Part shown: positions 1-10,680 of the stretch, in pieces
How positions within the stretch are numbered: the stretch's first letter is position 1
Layout of the letters: every line of letters begins with the position of its first letter
Assembly: GCF_033807575.1 (NCBI RefSeq)
Contig: NC_084721.1
Coordinates: 6,138,001-6,202,000 of the forward strand
Length of the DNA stretch: 64,000 nt
Direction: 5' to 3'
DNA from: Cydia pomonella
Lineage: Eukaryota; Arthropoda; Insecta; Lepidoptera; Tortricidae
Translations under genes and position numbers: made by a program
Notes under the pieces: model-generated
Seen by the model: only the letters and a program-made list of their open reading frames with translations
Told to the model about the DNA's origin: nothing
Database searches by the model: none

Positions 1-75
1 GGGCGAAAATTTAATCTAACTAGGTCTTATCTCAGGGAAAACACGCATTTTTGAGTTTTTATATGTTTTCCAAGC

Positions 76-165
76 TTTGAGTTTTAAGTAAGTAAGTAAA
101 TATTCTTTATTGCACCAACAATTATACATTTTACATACATGTAAAACTACAAATGAATTTTAAAG
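76..165 (-). repeat. LINE/SINE 3' tail fragment
   Basis: Short fragment beginning with an ATAAATA-type run followed by a 'tctttattgcac' block. It resembles the reverse complement of the tails at about 42615-42740 and 46485-46585, which end in 'gtgcaataaag' plus AAATAAATA repeats. Positions 1-260 otherwise look like SKI2 intron with no coding sequence that I can recognise. Confidence 0.4.
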
Positions 166-260
166 GGAAATAGAACCAGGTAACAACAGGCGGGTTTTGT
201 ATGTTTTCCGAGCAAAACCTACGAGATATTTATAATATAATTAGATCAATAAAATTACAG

Positions 261-3200
261 GTTCTACGCTTGCAAAGGGTATTAGAAAATGGCATCGGAG
301 TGCATCACAGCGGCATTCTGCCGCTTCTCAAAGAAATCGTTGAAATGTTGTTCCAGTCTGGACATGTAAGTAAATTCGTGTTTTGTTTTATTTTTATTAT
401 ACATTTATCCCGATACATATGGGAACAAAACATTTTGACGAATATTGTCATATTCCTTGAGTAAGTAAGCTCCCAGAGACAAAAACAACTGTTCGATTGG
501 CCTATTAAATAAATAAATATTATAGGACATTATAACACAAATGGACTAAGTCCCACAGTAAGCTCAATAAAGATTGTGTTTTGGGTACTTGGACAACGAT
601 ATACATAATATATAAATACATCAAAAACATCCATGACTTAGGAAGAAATACCCTTACCGGGATTTGAACCCGGGACCATCGGCTTCATAGGCAGGGTCAC
701 TACCCACTAGGCCAGACAGGTCGTCTATTAGAGTCGAACTACGCTAACTGAATACAAAGTGTGGTCACGTCATTATTAATGTCAAATTCCTAAATCTATT
801 GTCAAAATATGGCATGATGACAAAATATGATATATATGAAGTATTTGTAATGACACTCACTTTGTTCTTTTCAATCCAATTTCGATCCAAAAACCTTAGA
901 TATACTTCAATAACTAAGCTACAACACAAATTGCCTTAATTGACCTGTCATTTTAGTGCCTACATAATCACACCAAGTGAAACGCCGTTATGAAGTCAAT
1001 CCTGACACTCTAGATAGGTCTTAGCTTCGTAAATATAAGGGTCAGTTCATAAATGTCAAGACTGACTTCATACCGGCGTTTCACTATAATAGTATATTTA
1101 ATATATTTTGCAATTGAACTGGCGTTTTAGTATCTTAGATATGAAATGAAATTAGATAAAACTCCTTATTTCAGGCAACTATTGGCCCATAAATAAATAC
1201 CTTAAAACAAACATACATAATTATTAATTATTATAATAATATATTTTAAAACTAAACACTACAAATCACATTACGGCTGCGATGCAATACGCAACCCCGC
1301 AGAGTCAGGGAGCCGGCCTCGGAACCGCCGAAACTCGACACCCTTCGGCCAAAAGCCGAAACTCCTTGTTGAAGGTCGCTAGACGTTCAGTCGGAACGCT
1401 CACCACAAATGAATTAAAATTCGCATAGTGTCGAGATTCCACCTTCGCGACTCTCAGGAGGAGTCTGGACTTTACTGTCATATACTTTACGATGTCATCA
1501 AAATATGTCATGTCGATATAAACTAAATTTAGAATGGAGCTCTGTACTTTAAATAATACGTTTCAATACTTGTAACAGGTTAAGATCCTGTTCGCAACAG
1601 AGACATTCGCCATGGGTGTAAACATGCCCGCGCGAACAGTAGTGTTCGACGAAATCACCAAATTCGACGGGTTAGAGCGAAGAATCTTGGCGCCCGCCGA
1701 ATATATACAGATGGCGGGCCGCGCGGGACGCCGAGGTTAGTACACCATCGAAAAAAGTACAGTAAAAACCGCCCGCAACAGGATTATAGACGTTTCCGGA
1801 TTATACATGCTTTTTTTATAGTGTTTAATTAGAAAATTAATGAAATATTTATGTATACAGTTGTGTGCAATATAATAGCAGTACATGACACAATGTAAAT
1901 TAGGGGAATACTATAACTTTAGATCAATAATATTGGATCTTTTTATATAATTCTTCGGCATTACTTGTTATTGTTTCAAAATTAACTGTAACCTTTACTT
2001 AAATAATATTGGAAGTAAGAAAAAAATCATGAAAATCGGCTTTTTTACTAACTTGCGGAAATTCTTATAAAAACGTACAGTACAGGTAACCATAGTAACT
2101 CCAGGTTTAACCAGTTAACCCCGGGTTAGTGGGATGGTGCAAGTGGCCCTTCGTATAATAGCCCGTGTTAGCTCAAACAGACCAGTCTCCACAAACAGCA
2201 CCCGTTCGCGAGTTTGCGTATCTCAGCCATCGCCTCCCTCAACCTTCGGGAAAGTGGCTCACTTTTAACAGGTCGGCATGAGCGTAGGCAGGTACAGGCA
2301 AGGGTAGGGGGGGGGGGTTAGCTGCCCCCCTCAAAATTTACATACAATGTATGCCCCTCTGCGTCGTCTCCCCTCTCTCCCCTAGTTCTCTGGCTGCCTA
2401 CGCCCTTGCAGGTCGGCATTGTAGAACTATATTGTAGACTATATTTTGTTCTCCAGGCCTCGATGACACCGGGACAGTCATCATCCTCTGCAAAGACGGT
2501 GTTCCCGACCAGGTGAAGCTGAAAGGCATGATGTTGGGAATACCGCAGAAACTGTCTTCCCAGTTCAGACTGACGTACGCTATGATACTGAGTTTGTTGA
2601 GGTGAATATGACAGAAGGAATTCTCATTTTAATATGTACGGTCACGTCTGAAAATATCGGTACGAAAAATGTGTCAAAAAATTGTATACACTACCTTAAT
2701 ATACGGGTAATAAAGTCGTGTATACATATTTTTGGCACTTTTTTCGTATCGATATTTTCAGACGTGACCGTACACACTGCAAAGGGCTTGTGTAGAAAAT
2801 CACACTAGGATTTTTCGGCTAATTTTTGAACTTTTAACTTTTGTCAATCAGAGTTACCGCAAAATGTATGGATGTGTACAGCGCCATCTCGTTTACCTGT
2901 CAAATTTGAAACATGAAATTGTCTTAGATTTTACACATCTTACTCACTCAATGTATCTTTGGTGACAGGTAGAACATAGGTAACTTAAGTTAGGCTTAAT
3001 CGTACAATTAAAGCGAGTTATTTTCGCTGTTTGTTATCAGCAGGTATTTAAGTAAGTGTTTCAGAAATTAAAAAGTATGTACAAAAAAATGCACCTCAAA
3101 AAATATTATTGGACAGTGCTCTGCCATCTGAGTTACTAAGACCGTACCCAATACAGCGAATATTTCCACCATATATGAGCCATAGGGACGTTATACCAAG

Positions 3201-6200
3201 GGGGAGAAACTGCAGCATTCGGGCATTCTCGGCTCCGTTCGGCATTGGGTTGGCGCAACTTGACGTCCCTTTGCGTGCACACTCACAGATAAGATAATGA
3301 CTTGAATTTTGACAACCCTAAAGAGCCGATAGGGATAGTTCCATACATTAGAAAGGGACAGCATGATTCGTCCTTGAATCGCTGTCAAACTTCGGTTTTG
3401 TATGAAGTTTTTTTTCTGTGCGATAGTAATATTACTCATTCGGTGCCTACACGCGCACGCCAGCTAATAGCGCGTCGGTTAGACAGTGAATTTTTCCACT
3501 TTTTCAATCATGTGTCAAAACTTTTCATTTTGAAAAATACCCTCTATTTTTAGAGTAGCAACAGTCTCCGTCGAAGGCATGATGCAGCGTTCCTTCCGCG
3601 AATTCGATCAAATCCTGCAATCGGACAACTATAAGAAACAACTTCAAATCGCCGAAAAGGAATATTCAGAGAAATGCAGTACACCGCTGCCTCCCCACTT
3701 AGCCCCATTGGCTACGTTCTATGACACAGCGGCAACGTACATCGATGTGTTGAATGACATCATGCCGATTTTGTTGAACCAGCCTAAGGTGTTGAAGGAG
3801 TTTGTACCGGGGAAGATTTTAATATTTTCAGCGGGACCTTATATTAATCAGCTTGGGATTTATTTGAATTCGACAGGTAATTTTGAGGGTCGAATGGGTC
3901 AATGTTTTGCTACTCATTTATATCTTGACTTGTTGACCCATATACGGATCAACCTAATTTTTTTTCTTATTTGGTTGTCAATAATCTAATATGAACCATG
4001 ATCATATGTTCTCTTGAATGTAATAATCTGTAGCTATAAGGGTTTTTTTTTTATACCACGACGGTGGCAAGCAAGCATACGGCCCGCCTGATGGTAAGCA
4101 GTCACCGTAGCCTATAGACGCCTGCAACTCCAGAGGTGTTACATGCGCGTTGCCGACCCTTACATGCTACAAGGGTGATCATGTAATTGGCTTTCCATCT
4201 TATTAAAAAAAAAAACATTAATACATAAATACCAATGAAAAGTAAACCCTAAATTGCTCAACAATTAAAGTCCGAGTCTGTACCATCCTTGTACAGTCAC
4301 GTCTGAAAATATCGGTACGAAAAATGTGCCAAATATATGTAAACACTACCTGAATATATAGGCAATAAAGTCATGTATACATATTTTTGTCACTTTTTTC
4401 GTATCGATATTTTCAGACGTGACCGTACTCACTATCCAGTAATTATCCCTGCAAGAGTAGCAAAAAAATAAATCCGTATCTAAGTTGAAAAGAGTAGATC
4501 TTCTATAGCAAACGCATATCGAAATATAAATGTGACCGCGGCCGGCAAAACGTCCCACTTTGTCGCTTGCCATAAAGATGCCTTGACAGATTATTCGTAT
4601 ACGGATAAAAGCAAATCTCGTCCTTATGGCAAGCGACAAAGTGGGACGTTATGCCGGCCGCGGTCACAAATAATGTATGAAAATAACCACCTGAGTTTAT
4701 GGTTGTATCAGTCTTTCCGATAAATGATTTACCTTTCGATTGTAATATACGATTGTCGGTTGTGATCATGACAACTACGCCCCAGTTATTGAGAATGAGA
4801 GTCTGAAAGCCGAGTAAGTGTATTTAATTCAAATAGAAATAAAGGTGTATTCTTATCATTTTTAGGACCTCGTCAAACACCGTACAAGATCCTAGCGCTG
4901 AACACGGCAGTCCAAGACACCGCTAGGTATAACTTTGATATTGATGAAAGTTGGTACAGGATGCTGAGTTTTTCCGCTCTCTACAATGGGATAGGTAATA
5001 CAATTATGTACCTACTTTTACATTATATATAGATTATGTAAATTTTTAAACGAAAACACGCCTACATTTGTCGTAAGTAGTTGTGCACACAGCGCCAATA
5101 ACGCTTATAATTGTTATGGCGAACGCAGTCAGAGGGACCTTCATTCAAGTAAGGTTTACATTGGTTCACTTACGCCCATGATCTTGGCGTGTGAGTGATA
5201 TTTTCTGTATATGTCATATCATGGCGATTAAAGGGCTGTAGAGACCGTGCGTTGGAGGGTCTGCCATTTCGTGATCTGAATCGAAAGCGAAAACACGATT
5301 CTAACCAGGTGCTGCCCCCTACACTTCACGCTGGCTCTATTTCGCATCTAGATCTGCCATCTAGGCTAATCTAGAAAAGGAAAGTTAACATATGCCGCGG
5401 CAATGAATAAGGGGCTTCTGTGCTGCCGTCTACACTTCGGGCACGCTCATTTTAAACGTGCGGTGCCCTCTTCGTCAAAGTAATGTGTCTGTCAAGAAGC
5501 GACGTCTAAATGATAAGTTCTCCGAAGATTATGATCATAATAGTATGATTTATTTTAGATAATTATGATTTATTTTATTAATGGTATCAATCGTTCAGGT
5601 TCATTGTTAGAATCAAATGTCTATATCGGACCCATTGCATTAAAGCAATACAAAAGTCAGAAATGATAGTCAATGTCCGACAGTCGTACTTCACTCACGA
5701 AACGCTCCCAACAAAACGATAAGCAAACGTGACGTCGCGGTCACCAAGAGCCCGTCTTGGAGTATGAAAAACATTAAAATTGCGATTTTGTCGGTGAAAT
5801 ATTGCGTTAATGTGTATATTTGCTGTACAATATTTTTTTGTATAAAATGTAAGGAATCGAATGGTACCCTTACTTTATTGCTTTTTGATGATTATGATCA
5901 TACTGAGCAACTTTTACTATGGAACCCACCTCGAAATCGCGAAAAAAAATTGTCTGTTTCATACATTTTGGCTCAGTTTTGGTATCACAACTGACCTTGA
6001 CATTTTCTATGGGAGTTTAAATTTTTTTTCGCTATTTCGGGGTTGGTTCCATACTAAAAGTTACTCAGTATGACCTATATATTCACCCCGTAAATTAGTG
6101 CAGGTGACTAAATAAACACCCTGTATATTTTTTTATTGACTTCCAGGTACCGAAGAAAGTACGATGGATCACACGATACTCTGCATAGCACCAAAGAACG

Positions 6201-9200
6201 TTATGGCCGTAACTAAAATGACCCTGAAAATAGATGCCTCCATCATAATACAAGATTGGGAGAAACGGCAAATGCCAAGGTCAGTTGTGATACCTACAAT
6301 TTTATACTATTCATCGTTGATTAATTTACGGTTAAAGACGTCAACTGACGCGCTCGAAAATTTTGTAGCCACAGTAAATTTACTGCCATCGACACATGAT
6401 TAAAACTTTATTTATTTACCCAATAAAAAATACACAGCAATATTCATTATACTTATTTTTCGCGAAACTGCATGACAGTTTGTTGGCGAACGGTAAAAAA
6501 ATTGTATCAGGGAACTTTAAAAGTTTTAGAACTCCATTTAACTTTGACCCTTATTCTTTCACTGATATGTGTTAAATTTGTTAAATATTAAACATGTAGC
6601 GCCATCTTACCAGGCATCGGCTAAAAATTGTGGCTACATCGCTCGAAACAAGAACGCCATATCTTTGGCCTTTGATCTATTAGATGGCGCCATTTTTTGA
6701 TATTTAACAAATTATCAGTGAAATTATAAGGATCAAAGTCAAATGGCGTTCTATAAGTTTTTATCATGTGTCGAAAGATGTCAGTAAATTTAGTGCAAAG
6801 ATTTAGTGTGGCTACAAAGTTTTCTTTGACAATCCACCTTTATTTCAAATCCTCTTTTAGAATACAACAAAATAACAATTTAAATTTCAATATACTGCTT
6901 CTTGAAGCTAAAATATGTGCAATCCGATCATCACCGGTCATCCTAAGGAAACCCTAGAAAAAGTGTGCTCAATACTTCTGACCAATATGATTGTAAACTT
7001 TATTGTCTTAAAACGCGAAATTGCAGGTTCAAAGACGCCCCAGTAGGCGCAAGTTGTGCTACAGCAATACAGGAGCTATCTCGGATATCACACGCGGTCA
7101 AAACGGGGGCAACCAAACTGGAACAAATCAACCTTACGCAGTCGCTGGCTGTGTCTACGGGGGAGATATTAGATCTCCTTGATAATATGGCTAGATTACA
7201 GGCACGGCATTTTCATTTTCTAAATTAAGTTTACTTAACCTTTTGAACGCCAAGAACACCTAAAGGCGTCGTTACTATTCGTGCCCACAGCGCCAAGGAC
7301 ACCTGTAGGTGTTATGGCGGACGCTGTCAAAGTAACTTTCACACTTTCGAGTTAGGTTTACATTAGCTCCCTTGCGCCCGGGTGCTTGGCGTTTGAATGA
7401 TGTTTGTGTTGTGTTAATATAAAGCGTTCAAAGGGTTAAGATGTTTTATTTAATATTTAGAAAGAGCTCATGCTATAAATTAGAGTGAAAGTTTTTGATT
7501 ACATATCCTAAAATATGTGCGTAGAAACACGATCTCAGTATTTTACAGATGAGATGCCACGGTCCGGGCTGTCAGTACCGCTGCTTTCTGGGCATCCACT
7601 GTTTAGGGGAACCTCGACACGAGAGAAGAAGAAGTATTTTACACATTAAATACCTATATTATGCAGGGATGCGCAAATTTTATTTCCGAATCATAGGTTT
7701 CTTTAGTGCACTGAACAGTATTCGGTATATTTTCGGCATATTAAAAAAAACTTTTCTTTATGACAAACAATTATTTATTGTATTTCAGAAAGAACTAGAA
7801 GACCTAGAAAAATCCACAGATATAGCGAACTTCAAGTCCGAATTCGCGATAGTGTACGAACGCAAGCAAACGGAACGCAAACGTGACAAATACAGGCGGT
7901 TACTGTCATTCGAAAACCTCGCCTTATACCCGGATTATCAAAGGAGACTCATGGTGTTGAGAGAGCTGAACTATATTGACGAACACGACAGCGTAATATT
8001 AAAAGGTAACTTTAAAACAAAAAATAATGGCATTGAAATATAAGTTTTTGTCTCTAATCGTAGTGAACCAACGTTTAGCCGGCGCGTGCGCTAAATTTTG
8101 GCTTTGTTTTTATGAATATTGACATCTCACTATTATTTATGACTTCAAAACGTAAAATGAACTTATATAACTGCTACACAATACACAACACAATCTACTT
8201 CAAAAAAAAACATAATAAAATAATAATTAAAGCATAGAAATTAAAATGAAATGCCATCTATTTTTAACCCAATTAGAGTGGCCGATATCTAAGTTAATAT
8301 GAATTATTCAGAATTGGAATGTTTAAGGTTTACAAACAAGACAAAATTTCCATCTTTTTTACAGGCCGCGTCGCTTGCGGAATGGGAACCAACGAGCTAA
8401 TCATAGCGGAGCTGGTATTCCGCAACGTATTCACGGATAAAACGCCAGCAGAGATCGCGGCGTTACTCAGCTGTTTCGTGTTCCAAGCGCGAACTGCAAT
8501 AGAACCAGTTCTAACGGATAGGCTGGCGGAGGCCGTGAAAATGATCGATCAGATTGATCAGGAATTGTCTTCCGTTGAGTCTAAGTACTTGGTGAGTTTA
8601 GTGGTCCTATAGCAGTACAAACTTACTATTTATTGATCTAAAGTCATTAGGTAGAATTGCGTTCTACTTCTCACCCGTCACTGCCGATCTCGTGACCGGG
8701 TAATGTAGGGTCGTTTTTTGAGTCTGGATGGCCGTTTCGGATATATAGTAAGTATAGTTTGGCCCAGGACTATCTCATTTCAAACATAGACAGAGATAAT
8801 CACACTGTCTTTGTCTTACGCTATTACTAGCACCCAAAAGAAAGAGATGTGTATAATTTTCCTGGTTGTTACTGACCGACAAGTTGCCGCCAGAGGGCGT
8901 AAGACGATAGATCAGGAATTGTGGCCTGTGAACTCCAAGTAATTTAATTCAAAAATCGTTGAGTAGCGATTATGTGATTCTGGGTTTTGCTCCTATCGAT
9001 ATGTATACATGGCCGCCACTCGCTGCTGATGTACGATAAGGTCGAAAAGTTACGCAGGTTGGGATTCGGATATTTTGTAATTATTTTAAATTAATGTTTA
9101 ACGTTGTGCTTTCACAGGTGGGCCAATTTGAAGGCCAACAAGAGAGGTTAAACTTCGGCCTAGTCAAGGTAGTGTACGAGTGGGCGCTCGAAAAACCTTT

Positions 9201-9815
9201 CGCCGAGATCATGGACCTCACGGATGTACAGGAAGGCATCATTGTTAGGTGCATCCAGCAATTGCATGAGGTATTCAATCTTTGCATCATGTTCTTATTG
9301 TTTAGTTGTTATATTTTCTCTCAGTGCCCATATCTCATAACGAATCAGATGATTGTTTGTTTTGTTTTGGCTATTTAACCCGTTTATTTTATGCCAAAAA
9401 AAATCCAGGCCAAACTTAAATAAAAGTAGGTACGAATCGCAGCAATCTTAAAGTAAATTCCAACGCTTTTTATGTTTATTTCAGCATGATTGTAGAAATC
9501 CTCAGGCTTTTTATATTGGAACTCCTAGCCTAACACGTCTCATGAGACCTGTCTAAAGAGACGTCTTACGCTTTAGCAGTAAACATCACATTATTTGCCC
9601 TAACTAGACCAAACCCTATTTGCGAAAAACCTGTGAAGTATGTTATATGTATTTAAATATTAATTTATTTACAGCTCCTAATAGACGTGAAAGATGCCGC
9701 CGTGGTCATCGGAGACCCCAAGCTACAAGCCAAGATGGTGGAAGCGTCTTCGGCCATCAAACGAGACATCGTCTTCGCGGCCAGTCTCTACACCACGCAG
9801 AAGGAAACTGTTTAG
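261..9815 (+). CDS. SKIV2L: SKI2-type RNA helicase (SKIV2L / twister), 3' half, partial
   Basis: ATP-dependent DExH helicase of the cytoplasmic SKI complex, which feeds mRNA to the exosome for 3'-5' decay. The window holds eleven coding exons: 261-365, 1579-1735, 2457-2601, 3554-3876, 4866-4994, 6147-6279, 7027-7201, 7789-8005, 8365-8591, 9118-9270 and 9675-9815. They total 634 codons plus TAG with phases that agree throughout. Exons 1-3 carry the second RecA domain: GVHHSG, then TETFAMGVNMPARTVVF, then QMAGRAGRRGLDDTG (motifs V and VI). Exon 4 (SVEGMMQRSF) starts the arch/insertion region. The last four exons form the DSHCT helical domain, ending LYTTQKETV. GVHHSG and the NMPARTVVFD segment favour SKI2 over its relative MTR4, which has GIHHGG. 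The N-terminal ATPase half lies upstream of position 1. One intron (7202-7788) uses a GC donor. PSME4 follows 866 bp downstream on the same strand. The family call is secure; exact ends rest on frame and splice consensus. Confidence 0.93.
507..722 (-). mobile_element. tRNA-derived SINE (family A), minus orientation
   Basis: The right end carries a tRNA-like head in reverse: 'ggatttgaacccggga' is a B-box complement and 'cccactaggccaga' an A-box complement. The body contains 'actaagtcccacagtaagctcaataa' and the left end is a TAAATAAATA tail. Other copies are at 9933-10160, 18941-19202, 23961-24026, 31663-31965 and 45111-45370. It lies in a SKI2 intron. Confidence 0.8.
1180..1511 (-). pseudogene. 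Non-LTR retrotransposon ORF remnant (C-terminal part)
   Basis: Positions 1511-1305 read, on the minus strand, as an open 68-codon segment containing VKSRLLLRVAKVESRHYANF and SFVVSVPTERL. I recognise this as the C-terminal stretch of a gag-like ORF common in lepidopteran LINEs. The adjoining sequence ('aaataccttaaaac', 'ggctgcgatgcaatacgcaac') recurs in pieces at about 50475-50530 and 52200-52312, so it is dispersed. It has no start domain and is a fragment inside a SKI2 intron. Confidence 0.5.
2078..2150. mobile_element. Half copy of palindromic MITE (GGTTAACC family)
   Basis: The sequence 'gtaaccatagtaactccagg', then GGTTTAACC/GGGTTAGTGG and 'atggtgcaagtgg', matches one arm of the complete palindromic element nested in a SINE at 31706-31832. 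Only one arm is present. It lies in a SKI2 intron, followed by a G-rich/C-rich imperfect inverted stretch (about 2290-2410) that resembles 30525-30635. Confidence 0.55.
2637..2772. mobile_element. Palindromic MITE family M1, copy 1
   Basis: About 136 bp with near-perfect terminal inverted repeats: TACGGTCACGTCTGAAAATA at the left and its reverse complement at the right. The ends begin and finish with TA, which suggests TA target duplication of the Tc1/mariner type. It lies 35 bp after a SKI2 exon. Related copies are at 4292-4427 and 27195-27333. Confidence 0.8.
4048..4140 (-). mobile_element. LINE 3' tail, minus orientation
   Basis: Poly-T followed by 'ataccacgacggtggcaagc' and 'atggtaagcagtcaccgtag'. 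This is the reverse complement of the 3' end at 55430-55520, where the tail follows a readable LINE C-terminus. Another minus copy is at 44487-44590. Confidence 0.65.
4292..4427. mobile_element. Palindromic MITE family M1, copy 2
   Basis: Same terminal inverted repeats as 2637-2772 (GTCACGTCTGAAAATATCGG and complement), with a slightly diverged centre. It lies in the next-but-one SKI2 intron. Confidence 0.78.
4531..4667. repeat. 137-bp near-perfect palindrome
   Basis: Left arm 'tgtgaccgcggccggcaaaa' and right arm its complement, continuing through 'cgtcccactttgtcgcttgc' and a complementary copy around an AT-rich centre. The GC-rich arms in an AT-rich intron suggest a MITE. I see no second copy in the window. 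Confidence 0.7.
6325..6790. repeat. Imperfect inverted-repeat element
   Basis: Arms share 'gtagccacagtaaattt' / 'aaatttagtgcaaagattta', 'actttgacccttattctttc' / complement, and 'gttaaatat' / complement, around a centre with 'gatctattagatggcgcc'. A truncated relative is at 39216-39410. It fills most of the SKI2 intron 6280-7026. Confidence 0.5.
8897..8945 (+). repeat. Eroded copy of SKI2 exon 3' end
   Basis: The text 'gatagatcaggaattgt', followed by 'cctgtgaactccaagtaa', resembles the end of the SKI2 exon at about 8545-8593 (GATTGATCAGGAATTGTCTT, then GTTGAGTCTAAGTACTTG). It lies about 355 bp downstream in the following intron. It is short, so chance similarity is not excluded, but it mirrors the duplicated exon ends seen throughout PSME4. 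Confidence 0.45.
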
Positions 9816-9864
9816 ATAGTTGTTCAAATTGTATACGCTATTAAATTTTGTACGATATTAAAAT

Positions 9865-9870
9865 AATAAA
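9865..9870 (+). terminator. Polyadenylation signal of SKI2 gene
   Basis: AATAAA 50 bp after the SKI2 stop codon, followed by T-rich sequence with TGTTTT. This implies a very short 3' UTR. Confidence 0.6.
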
Positions 9871-10680
9871 TTTCTTTCAAATATGTTTTACTGATATTTA
9901 CCAGTTAGCTTCTGCCCGCTACTTTGTTTTGCATAAATAAATAAATATTATAGGGACATACACAAATCGACTAAGTCCCACTGTAAGCCAAGAAGGCTTG
10001 TGTTGTGGGTACTCAGACAACGATATATATAATATACAAATAATTAAATACATATAAAACATCCAGGACTCAGGAACAAATATCTGTGCTCATCACACAA
10101 ATAAATATCATGTGCATAGAACACTTTCCTCAAAAATAATTCTGTCCTTGCCCGGGTTCCAAATTATTTCCATACCAAATTTCATATAACTACTTTCTCA
10201 TTTATAATCATATTAACTAATAGGAAAGTGTATTTCTGAAATATTATTGATCTAACTGTAACGCTTAAAATTCAAAAACAAAATGTGACTAAAGTATAAC
10301 TTCAGATGTGAGTATTATAATCTTAGCTTCAGATCAAAGAATATAACCGTAGTGATTATTATTGCTTCAGATCAATACAGACACAATTTGAAATTTCTGA
10401 ACGATCGTTTTTACTTGCGTGGAACGAAACGTAATAAAAACGTCATCAATATGATTGTCAAATTTTAGTGAAAAGGAACGTCGTATCGGACTGGTTTTCT
10501 CGTAAATATCTCTCTTCAATGACTTGTGTAAATTCATTGTTGTTGAATTTTTAATGACGGAACTACGGTGGTGATTGCGCGGAAACGTAGTGCATAAACG
10601 TGTGCGTGATAGCTCGTGTCGGTCGGAGTAGAAGGACATACGCTGATGACACGCTAACTATAAAGTGATTATAAATCAAA
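9871..10680 (+). promoter_or_regulatory. Intergenic region / PSME4 upstream and 5' UTR
   Basis: This 810-bp stretch separates the SKI2 poly(A) signal from the PSME4 start codon. Its left part is a truncated minus-strand family A SINE (9933-10160). The remainder is AT-rich and becomes more mixed near 10480-10680, where a promoter and 5' UTR would sit. I see no convincing TATA box and cannot place the transcription start. Confidence 0.4.

Noticed and set aside
4346..4769. Overlapping minus and plus frames of 88-97 codons
   Set aside because: They arise from the M1 MITE and the adjacent 137-bp palindrome, which read similarly on both strands.
10367..10639. 90-codon minus-strand frame upstream of PSME4
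   Set aside because: No recognisable domain and it overlaps the likely promoter and 5' UTR; composition looks like chance.
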